A stretch of DNA of 64,000 nt from Blautia sp. (GCA_017463155.1 JAFTPT010000023.1:1-64000); one strand, 5' to 3'. Positions 16,976 to 26,216 are shown, numbered from the stretch's first letter. Notes: generated from the sequence alone by a model not told the origin. Translations and numbers: made by a program.

Positions 16976-18374
16976 CGCCGTTCTCGGCATCGACATCGGC
17001 ACCTCCGCCCTCAAGATCCTCTATGTACAGAACGGAAAAATCCTGCAGCGAAGCCGCTGCTCTTATGAAGAGGAATCCCCGGAGGGATGGTGGAAGGCGT
17101 TTCTGTCGGCACTTTCAGATCTTCAGGATCTCTCATCGGTACGGGCGGTCGGCTTTTCCTCCCAGGTAGGCACCTATCTCATCAACGGACAGCATCTGCT
17201 CCCGTGGAGCAGTCCGGAGGGCGCGGAATATGTGGACAGGATCCTGGAGCGTTACCCGGAGGAGGATTTCATCCCGGAGATCGGCATGCCGCACCCGCGG
17301 CTTTCGTCCTACCCGCTGCCAAAGCTATGGTACGCCGCCGCGCGGTATGGATCCGTGACCCGTGTCCTGCAGCCGAAGGACCTGTTTGTACAGCGGCTGA
17401 CCGGGCAGTGTGTCTCCGACCCGTATTCATGGCGGGGACTTGCACATACTGCATCCGGTGATACGGCCTCGGCGCAGGGAAGTCACGACACGGCAGGAAT
17501 CACGCCCTGCACCTACAGCCGCCGTTTTCTGCGGGATGCCGGCATCGATCCGTCCGCACTTCCGGCCCTCAAAATGCCCTGGGAGACTGCGGGACGGCTT
17601 CTTCCCGAGGCTGCCGCACGGACCGGTCTTCCGGCAGGCCTGCCGGTATATACGGGCCTGAATGATTTCTACGCCGCTCTTCTCGGCATGGGGATCCACG
17701 GTCCCGGCTGCTGGTTTGACATTACCGGAAGCAGCGAGCATCTCGGACTTGTGGAGGAGCAGCTTCACACCGGATCAGACCTGATCTCCTCTCCGTTTTT
17801 TTCGGGCTATGTCCATTACGGCGTGACGGCTTCATCCGGCGTTTCCCTTTCCTTTAGAAAAGAGGTCTTTCCCTGTGATATCCGGGACCCCCGCAGACTC
17901 CTGGATGACGCGCCGGTCTTTCTCCCCTACCTGAACGGAGAACGCGCGCCGGTCTTTGACCCTGCTGCCAGGGGAACCTTTTACGGGATCACCGGCAAAA
18001 CAGGCGCGGCGCACATGGCCTACGCCGTGCAGGAGGGCGTCGCCTTCAGCATCTTTCATATTTACAGTCATCTCGGCGCCGAAGGAGGCGATTCCGTTCG
18101 TGTCTGCGGCGGTGCTTCCGGAAATCCGCTCCTCAACTATCTGAAGGCGGAGCTGCTCCAAAAGACCATCACGGTGATCGGGGAAAAGGACGCATCCGCT
18201 CTTGGCGGAGCGGTCACGGCGCTTCTGGGCGAAGGGCTTCTTTCTTCGATCCGCGAGGCAGCCGGACTAGCCGGTATCTCCGAAGAGGTCAGGCCCGACG
18301 GCCGGCTTCGCAGGCGTCTTCTCGAACGGTTTGATATCTATACAGCCCTGTACCGGCGGGTGCGCGGGCTCTAA
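16968..18374 (+). CDS. FGGY-family carbohydrate kinase (xylulokinase-like)
   Basis: 468 residues, slightly shorter than XylB. The FGGY start GIDIGTSALKILYV gives the phosphate-1 motif, and the C-terminal domain has CGGASGNPLLNYLKAELLQK, the FGGY adenosine-binding segment. It should phosphorylate a ketose or polyol with ATP. The substrate is not evident from sequence. Translationally coupled to the preceding dehydrogenase (8-base overlap) and followed 24 bases later by the first mannitol-dehydrogenase-family gene. Confidence 0.88.
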   Translation: MNNAVLGIDIGTSALKILYVQNGKILQRSRCSYEEESPEGWWKAFLSALSDLQDLSSVRAVGFSSQVGTYLINGQHLLPWSSPEGAEYVDRILERYPEEDFIPEIGMPHPRLSSYPLPKLWYAAARYGSVTRVLQPKDLFVQRLTGQCVSDPYSWRGLAHTASGDTASAQGSHDTAGITPCTYSRRFLRDAGIDPSALPALKMPWETAGRLLPEAAARTGLPAGLPVYTGLNDFYAALLGMGIHGPGCWFDITGSSEHLGLVEEQLHTGSDLISSPFFSGYVHYGVTASSGVSLSFRKEVFPCDIRDPRRLLDDAPVFLPYLNGERAPVFDPAARGTFYGITGKTGAAHMAYAVQEGVAFSIFHIYSHLGAEGGDSVRVCGGASGNPLLNYLKAELLQKTITVIGEKDASALGGAVTALLGEGLLSSIREAAGLAGISEEVRPDGRLRRRLLERFDIYTALYRRVRGL

Positions 18375-18398
18375 GCATCATAAGGAGGTCAGAACAAC

Positions 18399-19568
18399 AT
18401 GTCATGTGTGATATTCGGAGCCGGCAAGATCGCCCGGGGCTTTCTCGGGCATCTGCTGTATCTCAGCGGGATCCCCTTCGTCTTTGTGGAAAGATCCGAA
18501 GATCTGGTACGGCTCCTCAACGAACGGGGTGAATACACCGTCAATATTCTCGGAGCCCCCGAAAAGAACTGCGTCGTAAAGAATGTAAGGGCACTTTCCT
18601 ACGACCAGAAATCCGCCGTCGTGGACGTCCTCGCCAAAGCGGACGCCGTGTTCAACGCGGTGGGCGGTAAGAGCCTGGCGGAGCTGGTCCCCTACTATGC
18701 GGCAGGCATCGAAAAAAGAGCTGCCACCGGAAAGCCGCTGAATTTCGTCACCTGCGAAAACTGGACAAAGCCCGCGGACGTACTGAAAGCCGGCATCGAG
18801 CCGCTTCTTTCCCCGGAAGGCAGGGCTTATTATGAGAAAAGCGTCGGGATCACGGAAGCGGTCATCCTGCGGAGCGCGATCGAAGCAGAAAAAGAGCAGC
18901 TCGCTGTCGATCCCCTGATCGTCAACGTACAGGATTACTGGGATCTGCACGTGGACGCCTCCAGGCTTCGGGGACCTCTGCCGGACATCAGGGGCCTGCA
19001 CCTGATCCAGGAATTCGGAGGCTTTCTCGAACGGAAATTCTACACCTACAACGCGGCCAACGGGACGACTTCTTTTCTCGGCGCCCTGCTGGGATACGAG
19101 ATCCTGGCCGACGCAGCGCACGATACGTTCATCCTATCCGTGCTGGACGGGGTGTACCGGGAGACCTCGAAGGCTCTGTGCCTGAAATACGGCTTCTCAG
19201 AAGAAGAACAGTTCGCCTTTACGAGAGGCTCTTTCAATAAGCTGCAGAATTACGTGATCGTGGACAAGATCGAGCGGAACGCCCGGGATCCGATGCGGAA
19301 GCTTGGACCGGACGACCGGCTGGTGGGCTCCGCCCGCATGGTCGAGTCCTTCGGGATCCGGCCGGAAAATCTCTGTACCGGCATCGCCGCGGCGATCTAT
19401 TACACAAACGACGATGGTCCGTCCGCCGTCGCGCTCAGGGAGCTTCGCAGCAGCCGCGGCGTCGACGCCGTCCTTGCAGAAGTATGTAAGCTCGATCCGG
19501 AAGGGAGCCTTGGACTTCTGATCAAGGAAAAGATCCGTTTCCTGCAGGAAAAAGGATATATCCGGTAA
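18399..19568 (+). CDS. Mannitol-1-phosphate 5-dehydrogenase-family enzyme (first paralogue)
   Basis: 389 residues. The N-terminal Rossmann motif is FGAGKIARGFLG, followed by FVERSEDLVRLLNERGEY, matching the polyol-specific long-chain dehydrogenase (MtlD) family. The C-terminal helical domain contains the catalytic-site segment RKFYTYNAANGTTSFLG; the lysine-position residue differs from canonical MtlD. It would interconvert a sugar phosphate and a polyol phosphate with NAD(H). It has an AAGGAGGT ribosome binding site and a close paralogue immediately downstream. Confidence 0.88.
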   Translation: MSCVIFGAGKIARGFLGHLLYLSGIPFVFVERSEDLVRLLNERGEYTVNILGAPEKNCVVKNVRALSYDQKSAVVDVLAKADAVFNAVGGKSLAELVPYYAAGIEKRAATGKPLNFVTCENWTKPADVLKAGIEPLLSPEGRAYYEKSVGITEAVILRSAIEAEKEQLAVDPLIVNVQDYWDLHVDASRLRGPLPDIRGLHLIQEFGGFLERKFYTYNAANGTTSFLGALLGYEILADAAHDTFILSVLDGVYRETSKALCLKYGFSEEEQFAFTRGSFNKLQNYVIVDKIERNARDPMRKLGPDDRLVGSARMVESFGIRPENLCTGIAAAIYYTNDDGPSAVALRELRSSRGVDAVLAEVCKLDPEGSLGLLIKEKIRFLQEKGYIR

Positions 19569-19592
19569 TACACAAAAAAACAGGAGGTATCC

Positions 19593-20654
19593 ATGAGCAA
19601 ACAGATCACCATCATCGGCGCCGGCAAGACCGGGCGCGGTTTTCTGGCACGCCTGGCCGCCGAGAAGGATGTACCTGTCTCCTTCATCGACAAGGACGCG
19701 GCGCTGGTGCAAAGGCTCAACGAAGAAGGCAGCTATACCGTCCGCTTTTTTGGCGGCGGCCGGCAGAGCCTCACCATCAAAAACTATACAGTATCCACCT
19801 GGGAAAATGCCGATCTTTCCGGAAGCGGCACGATCCTGGTGAGCGTCGGTGCGGCGAATCTCCCCGACGTGGGGCACGCCCTCCGGCAAAGGCTTCTCCC
19901 CGGAAAAGACTGCCGGATCATCACCTGTGAAAACGCGGTGGGACCTGCAGAGCTGCTGGCGGACGCGATCGGCATGGATAACGTCCTTGTCAGCGAAGCG
20001 GCCGTTTTCTGCACGACCATCGAGGATGAGGGCCTTTCGATCGCATCCGAAAACTATCCGTATCTGCCCTTTGACAAAGACCGTCTTCCGGACTTCGATC
20101 CGGAGATCCCTACGCTCCGGCCCACCGCTCACTTCGGCGATTTCCTGAAGAGAAAGATCTTCACGTACAATTCCGCCAGCGGGGTGATCGCCTACATGGG
20201 CTGGCTGTACGGCTACAAGGTCTACGGCGAAGCCGCCAACGATCCGCGGATCCAGGAGCTCCTCACCCGGCACTATGAAGCGGTCAACCGGGCTCTCTGC
20301 CGGGAATTCGGTTATGACCCCGCGGACCAGCAGGAATTTGCCGCTCTTTCCCGGGCTAAATTCTGCAATCGGGAGATCGTGGACACCATCGAACGAAACG
20401 CCCGGCAGGCCAGACGAAAGCTCGGACGCATCGAGCGGATCTTCGGGCCTATGGAGCTGCTCAGGCAATACGGGGAGGACACTTCTGTCCTCCAGAAAAC
20501 GGCAGCCGCCGCCATCCTCTACGCCGGACAGATCGAAAAAGAAACGGAAACGCCGGAAGAACTCATCCGGGCGGGGGCGCCCTGGATGGATGCCGGAACA
20601 CGTGAAGAGATTTTGACTTACTGCCATACCTTTGAAAAAGAAAGACGCGCCTGA
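19593..20654 (+). CDS. Mannitol-dehydrogenase-family enzyme (second paralogue)
   Basis: 353 residues, about 36 shorter than the upstream paralogue at the C-terminus. It has the same layout: GAGKTGRGFLARL, FIDKDAALVQRLNEEGSY, and RKIFTYNSASGVIAYMG in the second domain. The two genes are divergent enough to be separate functions rather than a recent duplication. Spacing to the upstream gene is 24 bases, and AGGAGG precedes the ATG. It probably handles a second polyol phosphate or the reverse step. Confidence 0.85.
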   Translation: MSKQITIIGAGKTGRGFLARLAAEKDVPVSFIDKDAALVQRLNEEGSYTVRFFGGGRQSLTIKNYTVSTWENADLSGSGTILVSVGAANLPDVGHALRQRLLPGKDCRIITCENAVGPAELLADAIGMDNVLVSEAAVFCTTIEDEGLSIASENYPYLPFDKDRLPDFDPEIPTLRPTAHFGDFLKRKIFTYNSASGVIAYMGWLYGYKVYGEAANDPRIQELLTRHYEAVNRALCREFGYDPADQQEFAALSRAKFCNREIVDTIERNARQARRKLGRIERIFGPMELLRQYGEDTSVLQKTAAAAILYAGQIEKETETPEELIRAGAPWMDAGTREEILTYCHTFEKERRA

Positions 20655-20675
20655 AAGGCGCAGGAGGTGCTGATA

Positions 20676-21518
20676 ATGAAGAACCGGATTCTCTCCCTGG
20701 ATCTTGCTCCCGGGCAGGCTGCCCTGTTTTATCTCGGGCAGGTCGGCTTTCTGCTGAAATATGCCGGCAGATATATCCTGATCGATGGCTACCTGACAGA
20801 CTATGTGGACCGGAACTGCTGTACCGAGGCAGTCACATGGGTCCGCCTGTATGCGCCTCCGCTGAAGCCGGAGGAGCTGGATTTTGTCGATTTCGTTTTC
20901 TGTACCCACGCGCATTTTGACCACATGGATCCCTGGACCCTCGCCGCGATCGCAAAGGTGAACAATAAAGCACGGTTTTACGGCCCCCGCTCCGTCACAT
21001 CCCTGCTGCCGGAGTACGGGATCCCTGCTTCGGCCATCACGGAAGTCCGGACCGATCAGGCCATGAACCTTGGCGATGGTATTTCCTTCACGGCCATCCC
21101 CTCCGCCCACGAGGAGCTTCATCCTGACGGGGAAAACAGCTATCTCGAGGTTGGATACATATTCACACTGGGAAACCTGCGGATCTACCACTCCGGTGAC
21201 TGCTGCCTGTATGACGGGCTCGAGGAACGGATCATGCATATGGACGCTCTTCTGCTGCCGATCAACGGACGGGATTATTACCGTACGGTCAGAAAAGACA
21301 TCATCGGCTGCTTTGACAGTGTGGAAGCCATCACGCTGGCCAAAAACACGGGAGCGGGCCTGCTGATCCCGATGCACTATGACCTGTATGATGTCAACGC
21401 CGTCAATCCGGCTTACTTCATCGACTGCCTGAAGGCCCAAAGCCCGGCGCAGTCCTTTCACCTGTTCACGCCCGGCGAAGGATACATCCTGTCAAAAGGC
21501 ACGATCCGCCCCGACTGA
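20676..21518 (+). CDS. Metallo-beta-lactamase-fold hydrolase (UlaG-like)
   Basis: 280 residues from ATG 20676 (AGGAGG eight nt upstream). Zinc ligands are in THAHFDHMD, with a further His in SAHEE and Asp in HSGDCC. The C-terminal IPMHYD supplies the last ligand. The layout resembles UlaG, L-ascorbate-6-phosphate lactonase, more than glyoxalase II. In this operon it may open a sugar-acid lactone made by one of the dehydrogenases. Confidence 0.8.
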   Translation: MKNRILSLDLAPGQAALFYLGQVGFLLKYAGRYILIDGYLTDYVDRNCCTEAVTWVRLYAPPLKPEELDFVDFVFCTHAHFDHMDPWTLAAIAKVNNKARFYGPRSVTSLLPEYGIPASAITEVRTDQAMNLGDGISFTAIPSAHEELHPDGENSYLEVGYIFTLGNLRIYHSGDCCLYDGLEERIMHMDALLLPINGRDYYRTVRKDIIGCFDSVEAITLAKNTGAGLLIPMHYDLYDVNAVNPAYFIDCLKAQSPAQSFHLFTPGEGYILSKGTIRPD

Positions 21519-21547
21519 AACGGGCGGTATCCCGAAGGATAAAGGCA

Positions 21548-22333
21548 ATGCAAGATCAGATCTACTTCTCGGACCTGCTCCCGGAGCAGGATATGTACAG
21601 CATCATCGAAAAGACCGGCATGGGGCTTGAGAGCATCCGGTTTTCCATCGCGGAAAACCTGGATGTCTTTTCACAGACTCTAAAAAAAGAAAAAGCGCGT
21701 CTTCACGCGCTTTGTGTCCCTGCTCTCACCCTTCACGGGCCTTTTCTGGATCTCAATCCGATGTGCTTTGACCGCCTGGTGCGGGAGGCGACCCTCTATC
21801 GCTTTTCCCAGGCCTACGAAGCCGCCGAGATCCTGGGCGCCGGTAAGATCGTATACCACAGCTGCTTTGTTCCCGGCGTCTACTATCTGGAAGGATGGGC
21901 GGAACGGATGGCGGACTTCTGGAACCATTTTCTGGAAGACCGCCGCGGCATCGCCGTCTGCATGGAAAATGTCCTGGATCCCTATGCCGCACCCTTTCTC
22001 GAAGTGGCCGGCGCCGTAGAGAGCCCGGATTTCGGGATCTGTCTGGACATCGGACATGCCTTCTGCTACGGCCGGGACGCCCTCCCGGTCTTTACAGATA
22101 CGTTAAAAGACCGGATCCGGCATGTGCACCTGCATGACAACCACGGGCAGGCGGATGAGCACCTCGGCCTGGGACAGGGGACCCTCCCCGTCCGGGACAC
22201 GCTCCGTGCTCTCGCCGCGCAGGAATCCCCGCCTTCCTGGACCATCGAATGTGCCGATCCGGAGGCTGTCCTCGGGAGCTTCTCCTGCCTGAAGGACACC
22301 CTGTCAGAACAAAAAATTTCTCCGCGATCCTGA
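21548..22333 (+). CDS. Sugar phosphate isomerase/epimerase (xylose-isomerase-like TIM barrel)
   Basis: 261 residues. The AP-endonuclease-2/xylose-isomerase-like pattern is visible: HGPFLDLNP, KIVYHSCF, CMENV (metal-binding Glu), CLDIGHAF and HVHLHDNHG, and the closing WTIECAD. These supply the usual Glu/Asp/His metal site. It ends the carbohydrate operon and probably isomerises or epimerises its intermediate. No terminator with a T-run is obvious between this gene and the convergent deacylase gene. Confidence 0.85.
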   Translation: MQDQIYFSDLLPEQDMYSIIEKTGMGLESIRFSIAENLDVFSQTLKKEKARLHALCVPALTLHGPFLDLNPMCFDRLVREATLYRFSQAYEAAEILGAGKIVYHSCFVPGVYYLEGWAERMADFWNHFLEDRRGIAVCMENVLDPYAAPFLEVAGAVESPDFGICLDIGHAFCYGRDALPVFTDTLKDRIRHVHLHDNHGQADEHLGLGQGTLPVRDTLRALAAQESPPSWTIECADPEAVLGSFSCLKDTLSEQKISPRS

Positions 22334-22387
22334 CAGGGACATCTTCTCAATGCCCGGTACGCATCCATGCCGGATCAGCCGGCCGTT

Positions 22388-22933
22388 TCAGTCCTCTCCG
22401 GTCAGATGGACAACGACCGGTTCATGACCGACCGCCGGAAGGAATTTCTCCAGTACATCCTTCGTCTTCATCTTGAGGCTGGATGTGTTCATGCAGGGAT
22501 GGCATCCCAGATATTCGTCCTTTAATACATCTTCATCGATCAGAAGCTGCACCTCGCTGCCGTGATCGTTCATGAGTCCCATGATGCTGAGCGATCCGGG
22601 CTCTATGTCCAGGAGCCTGACCATATCTTCCCCGCTCGCGAAGGAAAGCCTGGCGGAGTTGATCTGGCTTGAGAGCTCCTTGGTCTTGAATTTCTTGTCT
22701 CCCGGCATCATCAGCAGGTAATACCTGGTCTTCTGCCGGTTGCACAGAAACAGATTCTTACAGATCAGTACGTGCAGGACCGCGTCGATCCTGTCACAGG
22801 CCTCCATGTTGGTCGCCGGCTCATGGTCCGTCCTTTCATAAGCAATTCCCAGCCTGTCCAGCAGATCATACGTCCTGATCTCACGCGGAAGCCTTCCTTC
22901 GGTATTTTCGGGCCTTCCTTTATATAATTCCAT
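22388..22933 (-). CDS. PrdX/ProX-family aminoacyl-tRNA deacylase (YbaK-type fold)
   Basis: 181 residues, one YbaK/aaRS-editing domain without fusion to a synthetase. Visible features: YELLDRLGI-like start (YDLLDRLGIAYERTDHEPA), CKNLFLCNRQKTRYYLLMMPGDKKFKTKEL, and a C-terminal HPCMNTSSLKMK with a conserved Asn-Thr-Ser. This form is the free-standing prolyl-tRNA-editing protein (PrdX/ProX) that clears mis-charged Ala- or Cys-tRNA(Pro). Lone gene, convergent with the carbohydrate operon. Confidence 0.88.
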   Translation of the reverse strand: MELYKGRPENTEGRLPREIRTYDLLDRLGIAYERTDHEPATNMEACDRIDAVLHVLICKNLFLCNRQKTRYYLLMMPGDKKFKTKELSSQINSARLSFASGEDMVRLLDIEPGSLSIMGLMNDHGSEVQLLIDEDVLKDEYLGCHPCMNTSSLKMKTKDVLEKFLPAVGHEPVVVHLTGED

Positions 22934-23061
22934 ATTCCGATCTCCCCTCTGCTAACTGATATGAATCCTGCATCATCATACCTCAATCGATCCCGTTTGT
23001 CCATATCCGGCGTTTTAAGCGGCTTCGGGACGTTTTGGGGAGTCTGTGTTCCATCTCCAGG

Positions 23062-24045
23062 TTATTTCTTCCTCAACACTCTCGCCACAGCTATGACGAC
23101 TCCATATCCGACGCCTGCGACCGGCCAAACGATCCATGTCTTTTCCCAGGCATTCGTCAGAAAACTGACTGCCAGATAAATGGCCACAGCCAGTCCCCAG
23201 TAGATCTCTGCGACAAGAGCATTCTTCTGCTCGTCCTGTTTTCGCTCGACCGTATAATCGCCCTCCTGAAGAAGAGCCTGATAGCCGCCCCAGACCATGC
23301 ATGTCCGCACGATCAGGAACACGCCGACCGCTACGACCACCAGCAAAACAGCAACCGCTGCGGACACAGCAGCATTATTCTCCCCAAAGGCGATCAGCGC
23401 TATGAAAATCGGTATTGCCGAAACCACACAGAGAACGATCCCTGTAACCAGCTGTACGGAATAGGTATGGCGGTATCTTTCCTGCCGTTCCCTGACCATG
23501 CCGTTCACGCCATATTCTGTATCGATCTCCTCTTTTTCCAGATACTCAAACCGCTGCCCCTGAAGGCCGGTTGTGATAAAGAGCGCGACGGCTCCGCCCA
23601 CAAGCATGAGCAGGACGATCAGCCCGATCCCGGTAACTGCCGCCTCCGAAAGAGCGATCAGCGATCCCTCCCGCAGGCTGGCAAGTACAATGAGAAGTAC
23701 CGGGGACAGAATACACATCATCACACCGATGGCAACTCTCCCGGATGCCTTTTCCCTGTGGGCAAGGAAGGAGGCCGCTTCCTCCATGGAAACTGCCCTT
23801 GCATTTCCGGCATCACTCTCCGGAAGCACTTCTCCGGGCAGCGAGTCGATGGTGTCCTTCAGAAGATAGTCGGTCGAAACCCCGAAGATTTCTGACATTT
23901 TCAGGATACGGTTCATATCAGGAACCGACTGGGCGCCCTCCCATTTGGAGATGGACTGGCGGCTCACATCCAGCTTCTCCGCCAGCTCTTCCTGGGACCA
24001 GCCGTTCTTTTTTCTGAGTTCTGTGATTTTATCTGCGAGTATCAT
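23062..24045 (-). CDS. XRE-family HTH regulator with multi-pass membrane domain
   Basis: 327 residues. Residues 1-60 are a Cro/CI helix-turn-helix (WSQEELAEKLDVSRQSISKWE). Membrane segments follow at about 105-125, 135-160, 200-225, 230-255, 285-305 and 305-325. This type is common in Firmicutes next to ABC transporters. It starts with GGAGGAGG six bases upstream. It is divergent from the GntR-ABC operon, and palindromes at 24095-24142 lie just upstream, so it may regulate itself or its neighbour. Confidence 0.88.
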   Translation of the reverse strand: MILADKITELRKKNGWSQEELAEKLDVSRQSISKWEGAQSVPDMNRILKMSEIFGVSTDYLLKDTIDSLPGEVLPESDAGNARAVSMEEAASFLAHREKASGRVAIGVMMCILSPVLLIVLASLREGSLIALSEAAVTGIGLIVLLMLVGGAVALFITTGLQGQRFEYLEKEEIDTEYGVNGMVRERQERYRHTYSVQLVTGIVLCVVSAIPIFIALIAFGENNAAVSAAVAVLLVVVAVGVFLIVRTCMVWGGYQALLQEGDYTVERKQDEQKNALVAEIYWGLAVAIYLAVSFLTNAWEKTWIVWPVAGVGYGVVIAVARVLRKK

Positions 24046-24094
24046 ATGGAACCTCCTCCGTTTGTTTTTTGTGCCTTAACTATAGCCAAACAGA

Positions 24095-24142
24095 CGGTTG
24101 CAGACTACCAACCGGACTTGGAAATCTGTCAACCGGCGGTTG
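24095..24142. promoter_or_regulatory. Pair of CAACCG/CGGTTG inverted repeats
   Basis: CGGTTG (24095-24100) pairs with CAACCG (24109-24114). A second, compact copy CAACCG-g-CGGTTG (24130-24142) lies 16 bases on. Both sit in the divergent control region between the XRE-membrane gene and the GntR operon; the XRE protein is the natural candidate binder. Confidence 0.55.
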
Positions 24143-24199
24143 CAGCCCCCTCCGGAGCCGGTCGAATCGTTCTGTTTCAGCTTTTTTTCAAAAAAACTC

Positions 24200-24250
24200 T
24201 TGACGAAATCATTTTCTTAGTGTACTATGTGACTAGTTCACTAGATTACA
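24200..24250 (+). promoter_or_regulatory. Promoter and GntR-type operator of the GntR-ABC operon
   Basis: TTGACG and TACTAT (24223-24228) are 17 bases apart. The following bases hold GTGA-ctagt-TCAC and a direct repeat of ACTAG, which overlap the expected start of transcription. YtrA-type GntR repressors bind this kind of site, so autoregulation is likely. Confidence 0.65.
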
Positions 24251-24272
24251 CATACATTCGCGAGGTGTGAAC

Positions 24273-24647
24273 ATGAAATATGATAATGCCATACCGATCT
24301 ACCTGCAGGTCATCCGGGTGATCGAACGCGACATTGTCACCGGTCGGCTCGCCCCTGGCGACAAGCTGCCTTCTGCCAGGGATCTGGCGCTCGTCCATGG
24401 CATCAACCCCAACACGGCCGCCCGGGTCTACCGGGAGCTGGAGCAGTCCGGCGTCTGTTTTACCCGCCGGGGCCTGGGGACGTTTGTCACAGAAGACGAG
24501 GGCAGGATCCGGGCACTCCATGAGGAGATGGCCGACGACATCGTATCCCGCTTTGTAAGCGAGATCATGGAGATCGGAATGACCAGAGAAGAAACCATCA
24601 GTTTATTGGAAAAGAGGATCGAATCATGCTCGAAAGCAGAGAATTAA
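24273..24647 (+). CDS. YtrA-subfamily GntR transcriptional regulator
   Basis: 124 residues from ATG 24273; a GTG at 24267 is possible but lies too close to the GAGGTG site. It has a GntR winged helix (PIYLQVIRVIERDIVTGRLAPGDKLPSARDLA...NPNTAARVYRELE), then a short helical tail with no ligand domain, as in the YtrA subfamily. Such repressors sit at the head of ABC exporter operons and respond to cell-wall stress or metabolites. It overlaps the ATPase gene by 22 bases. Confidence 0.92.
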   Translation: MKYDNAIPIYLQVIRVIERDIVTGRLAPGDKLPSARDLALVHGINPNTAARVYRELEQSGVCFTRRGLGTFVTEDEGRIRALHEEMADDIVSRFVSEIMEIGMTREETISLLEKRIESCSKAEN

Positions 24648-25327
24648 CCAAAAAATACGGAAGCAAAACCGCCGTAGATCATGTCTCCATCAGCCTTGAA
24701 CCGGGACATATCTACGCCATGCTCGGACCCAACGGAAGCGGCAAGACCACCTGGATGAAAATGGCCGGGGGCCTCGTAAAGCCCACCTCCGGAGAGATCC
24801 TTTACAACGGAGCCCCCATCGGGATCAACAGCAAACGGGACATCGCGTACATGTCCACAGAGCCCTATTTCTACAACTGGATGACCGCAAAGGACGTGGG
24901 AAAATATTACCAGGACTTTTTTGCGGACTTCTCCATGGAGAGATATCATGAACTGCTCGAACGGATGGAGCTGACGCCGGACCTTAAGACCAAAGCACTC
25001 TCCAGTGGTATGATGGCCAAGCTCAAGATCGCGGTCACCATGGCCCGCGACGCACGCGTATATCTGCTCGACGAGCCTCTCAACGGGATCGACCTGCTGG
25101 CCCGCGACGAGATCATGCGCAGCATCCTGCAGTCTTCCGGCAGCGACAAGCTGCTCCTGATCTCCAGCCATCTGGTGGAAGAACTCGAGACGATCGCCGA
25201 TTACGCGATCTTCCTGAAGCAGAGCCATCTCATCGAGATCGTCGCGACCGACACGCTTCGCGAAGAACAGGGTAAATCCGTAGCGGACCGTTACCGCGAG
25301 ATCTATGGACATGGAGGTGAAAACTGA
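24626..25327 (+). CDS. ABC transporter ATPase (YtrB/BcrA-type)
   Basis: 233 residues. Walker A is GPNGSGKTT, the signature is LSSGMMAKLKIAV (SSG in place of SGG), and Walker B is VYLLDEPLNG. The H-loop is SSHLVEEL. Length and single-domain layout fit a half-transporter ATPase paired with the following permease. It overlaps the regulator gene upstream and the permease gene by one base (TGATG). Confidence 0.93.
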   Translation: MLESRELTKKYGSKTAVDHVSISLEPGHIYAMLGPNGSGKTTWMKMAGGLVKPTSGEILYNGAPIGINSKRDIAYMSTEPYFYNWMTAKDVGKYYQDFFADFSMERYHELLERMELTPDLKTKALSSGMMAKLKIAVTMARDARVYLLDEPLNGIDLLARDEIMRSILQSSGSDKLLLISSHLVEELETIADYAIFLKQSHLIEIVATDTLREEQGKSVADRYREIYGHGGEN

Positions 25328-26085
25328 TGGGTAAGCTGTTAAAATATGAATTCCGAAAAACAATGTTCCTGAAACTGATCATGCTGGTCCTGACGGCGGT
25401 CGCCGAGGTTCTGTTCCTGTTCGCCGCATACAGGAAGGACCCTGATTCTCCGCTGATCGGGATCTCCATCTTCCTGCTGGTCATGATCGCTTCGGCCGGT
25501 ATCACCTTTATCGGGCTGTACAGTATGCTCGTTCTTCAGAGAGACCTGAATACCAAGCAGAGCTACATGCTCTTTATGACGCCCCATTCCGGGTACACGA
25601 TCGTAGGCGCCAAGGTTCTGGAAAACGGCATTTCCCTTTTGCTGACAGGTGTTTTTTACTCCCTGCTGGCAGCGCTTGACATCTACATCATATTTAAACA
25701 GTATGTAACGCTGGATGACATTGTACGGATGATCCAGGATATGCTGAGGTCGATGGACCTTCCGACCGAGCTTTCGGCCACGACCGCGGTGCTCATCTTC
25801 TTCACGCTCCTGGCAAGCTGGCTCTCCACCATCGTCTGCGCCTATCTGGCGATCATCCTCTCCGCCGCCGTACTGGCCGGAAAACGATTCTCGGGCGTTG
25901 TGAGCTTTATCCTGTTCCTGGCGATCACCATTGCCTTCGGCCGGATCGCCAATCTGATCCTGAAGGCACTGCCCTCCATGAAGATCGAATCCTCCATGCT
26001 GGTCCAGATCGGGATGTCCCTGGTGCTGTCTGTCATCCTGTATCTCATCTCCGGATGGATGGTCGACAAAAAACTGAGTGTATAA
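25327..26085 (+). CDS. ABC-2-type permease
   Basis: 252 residues with six hydrophobic segments (about 17-35, 47-70, 95-120, 155-185, 195-215, 225-245). It begins directly in the cytoplasmic MGKLLKYEFRKT tail typical of ABC-2 permeases and has no periplasmic domain of size. It should form an exporter with the preceding ATPase. Cargo unknown. A strong terminator at 26098-26132 ends the three-gene operon. Confidence 0.88.
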   Translation: MGKLLKYEFRKTMFLKLIMLVLTAVAEVLFLFAAYRKDPDSPLIGISIFLLVMIASAGITFIGLYSMLVLQRDLNTKQSYMLFMTPHSGYTIVGAKVLENGISLLLTGVFYSLLAALDIYIIFKQYVTLDDIVRMIQDMLRSMDLPTELSATTAVLIFFTLLASWLSTIVCAYLAIILSAAVLAGKRFSGVVSFILFLAITIAFGRIANLILKALPSMKIESSMLVQIGMSLVLSVILYLISGWMVDKKLSV

Positions 26086-26097
26086 CATGTGATGACT

Positions 26098-26132
26098 GCC
26101 TGTGCCTGCTTTTTGGGGCACAGGCTTTTTTT
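26098..26132 (+). terminator. Rho-independent terminator of the GntR-ABC operon
   Basis: GCCTGTGCC pairs with GGCACAGGC around a nine-base loop, followed by seven Ts. Confidence 0.92.
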
Positions 26133-26142
26133 CTATACTCCA

Positions 26143-26171
26143 TTGCATTAGAGGTGATGACCTGTTATAAT
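26143..26171 (+). promoter_or_regulatory. Promoter of asnA
   Basis: TTGCAT and TATAAT are 17 bases apart, 46 bases before the asnA start. The leader is too short for a T-box. Confidence 0.75.
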
Positions 26172-26216
26172 ACTTTTTTGTATATAAAACGACGCGAGAT
26201 AAGGAGGCAGAATCGT

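Noticed and set aside
19197-21461. A 754-codon open frame on the minus strand across the mannitol-dehydrogenase genes
   Set aside because: It is antisense to well-supported genes, lacks any recognised domain and has no start signal; it is a shadow.
26133-26216. T-box or other riboswitch ahead of asnA
   Set aside because: The leader after the promoter is only about 45 bases, too short.
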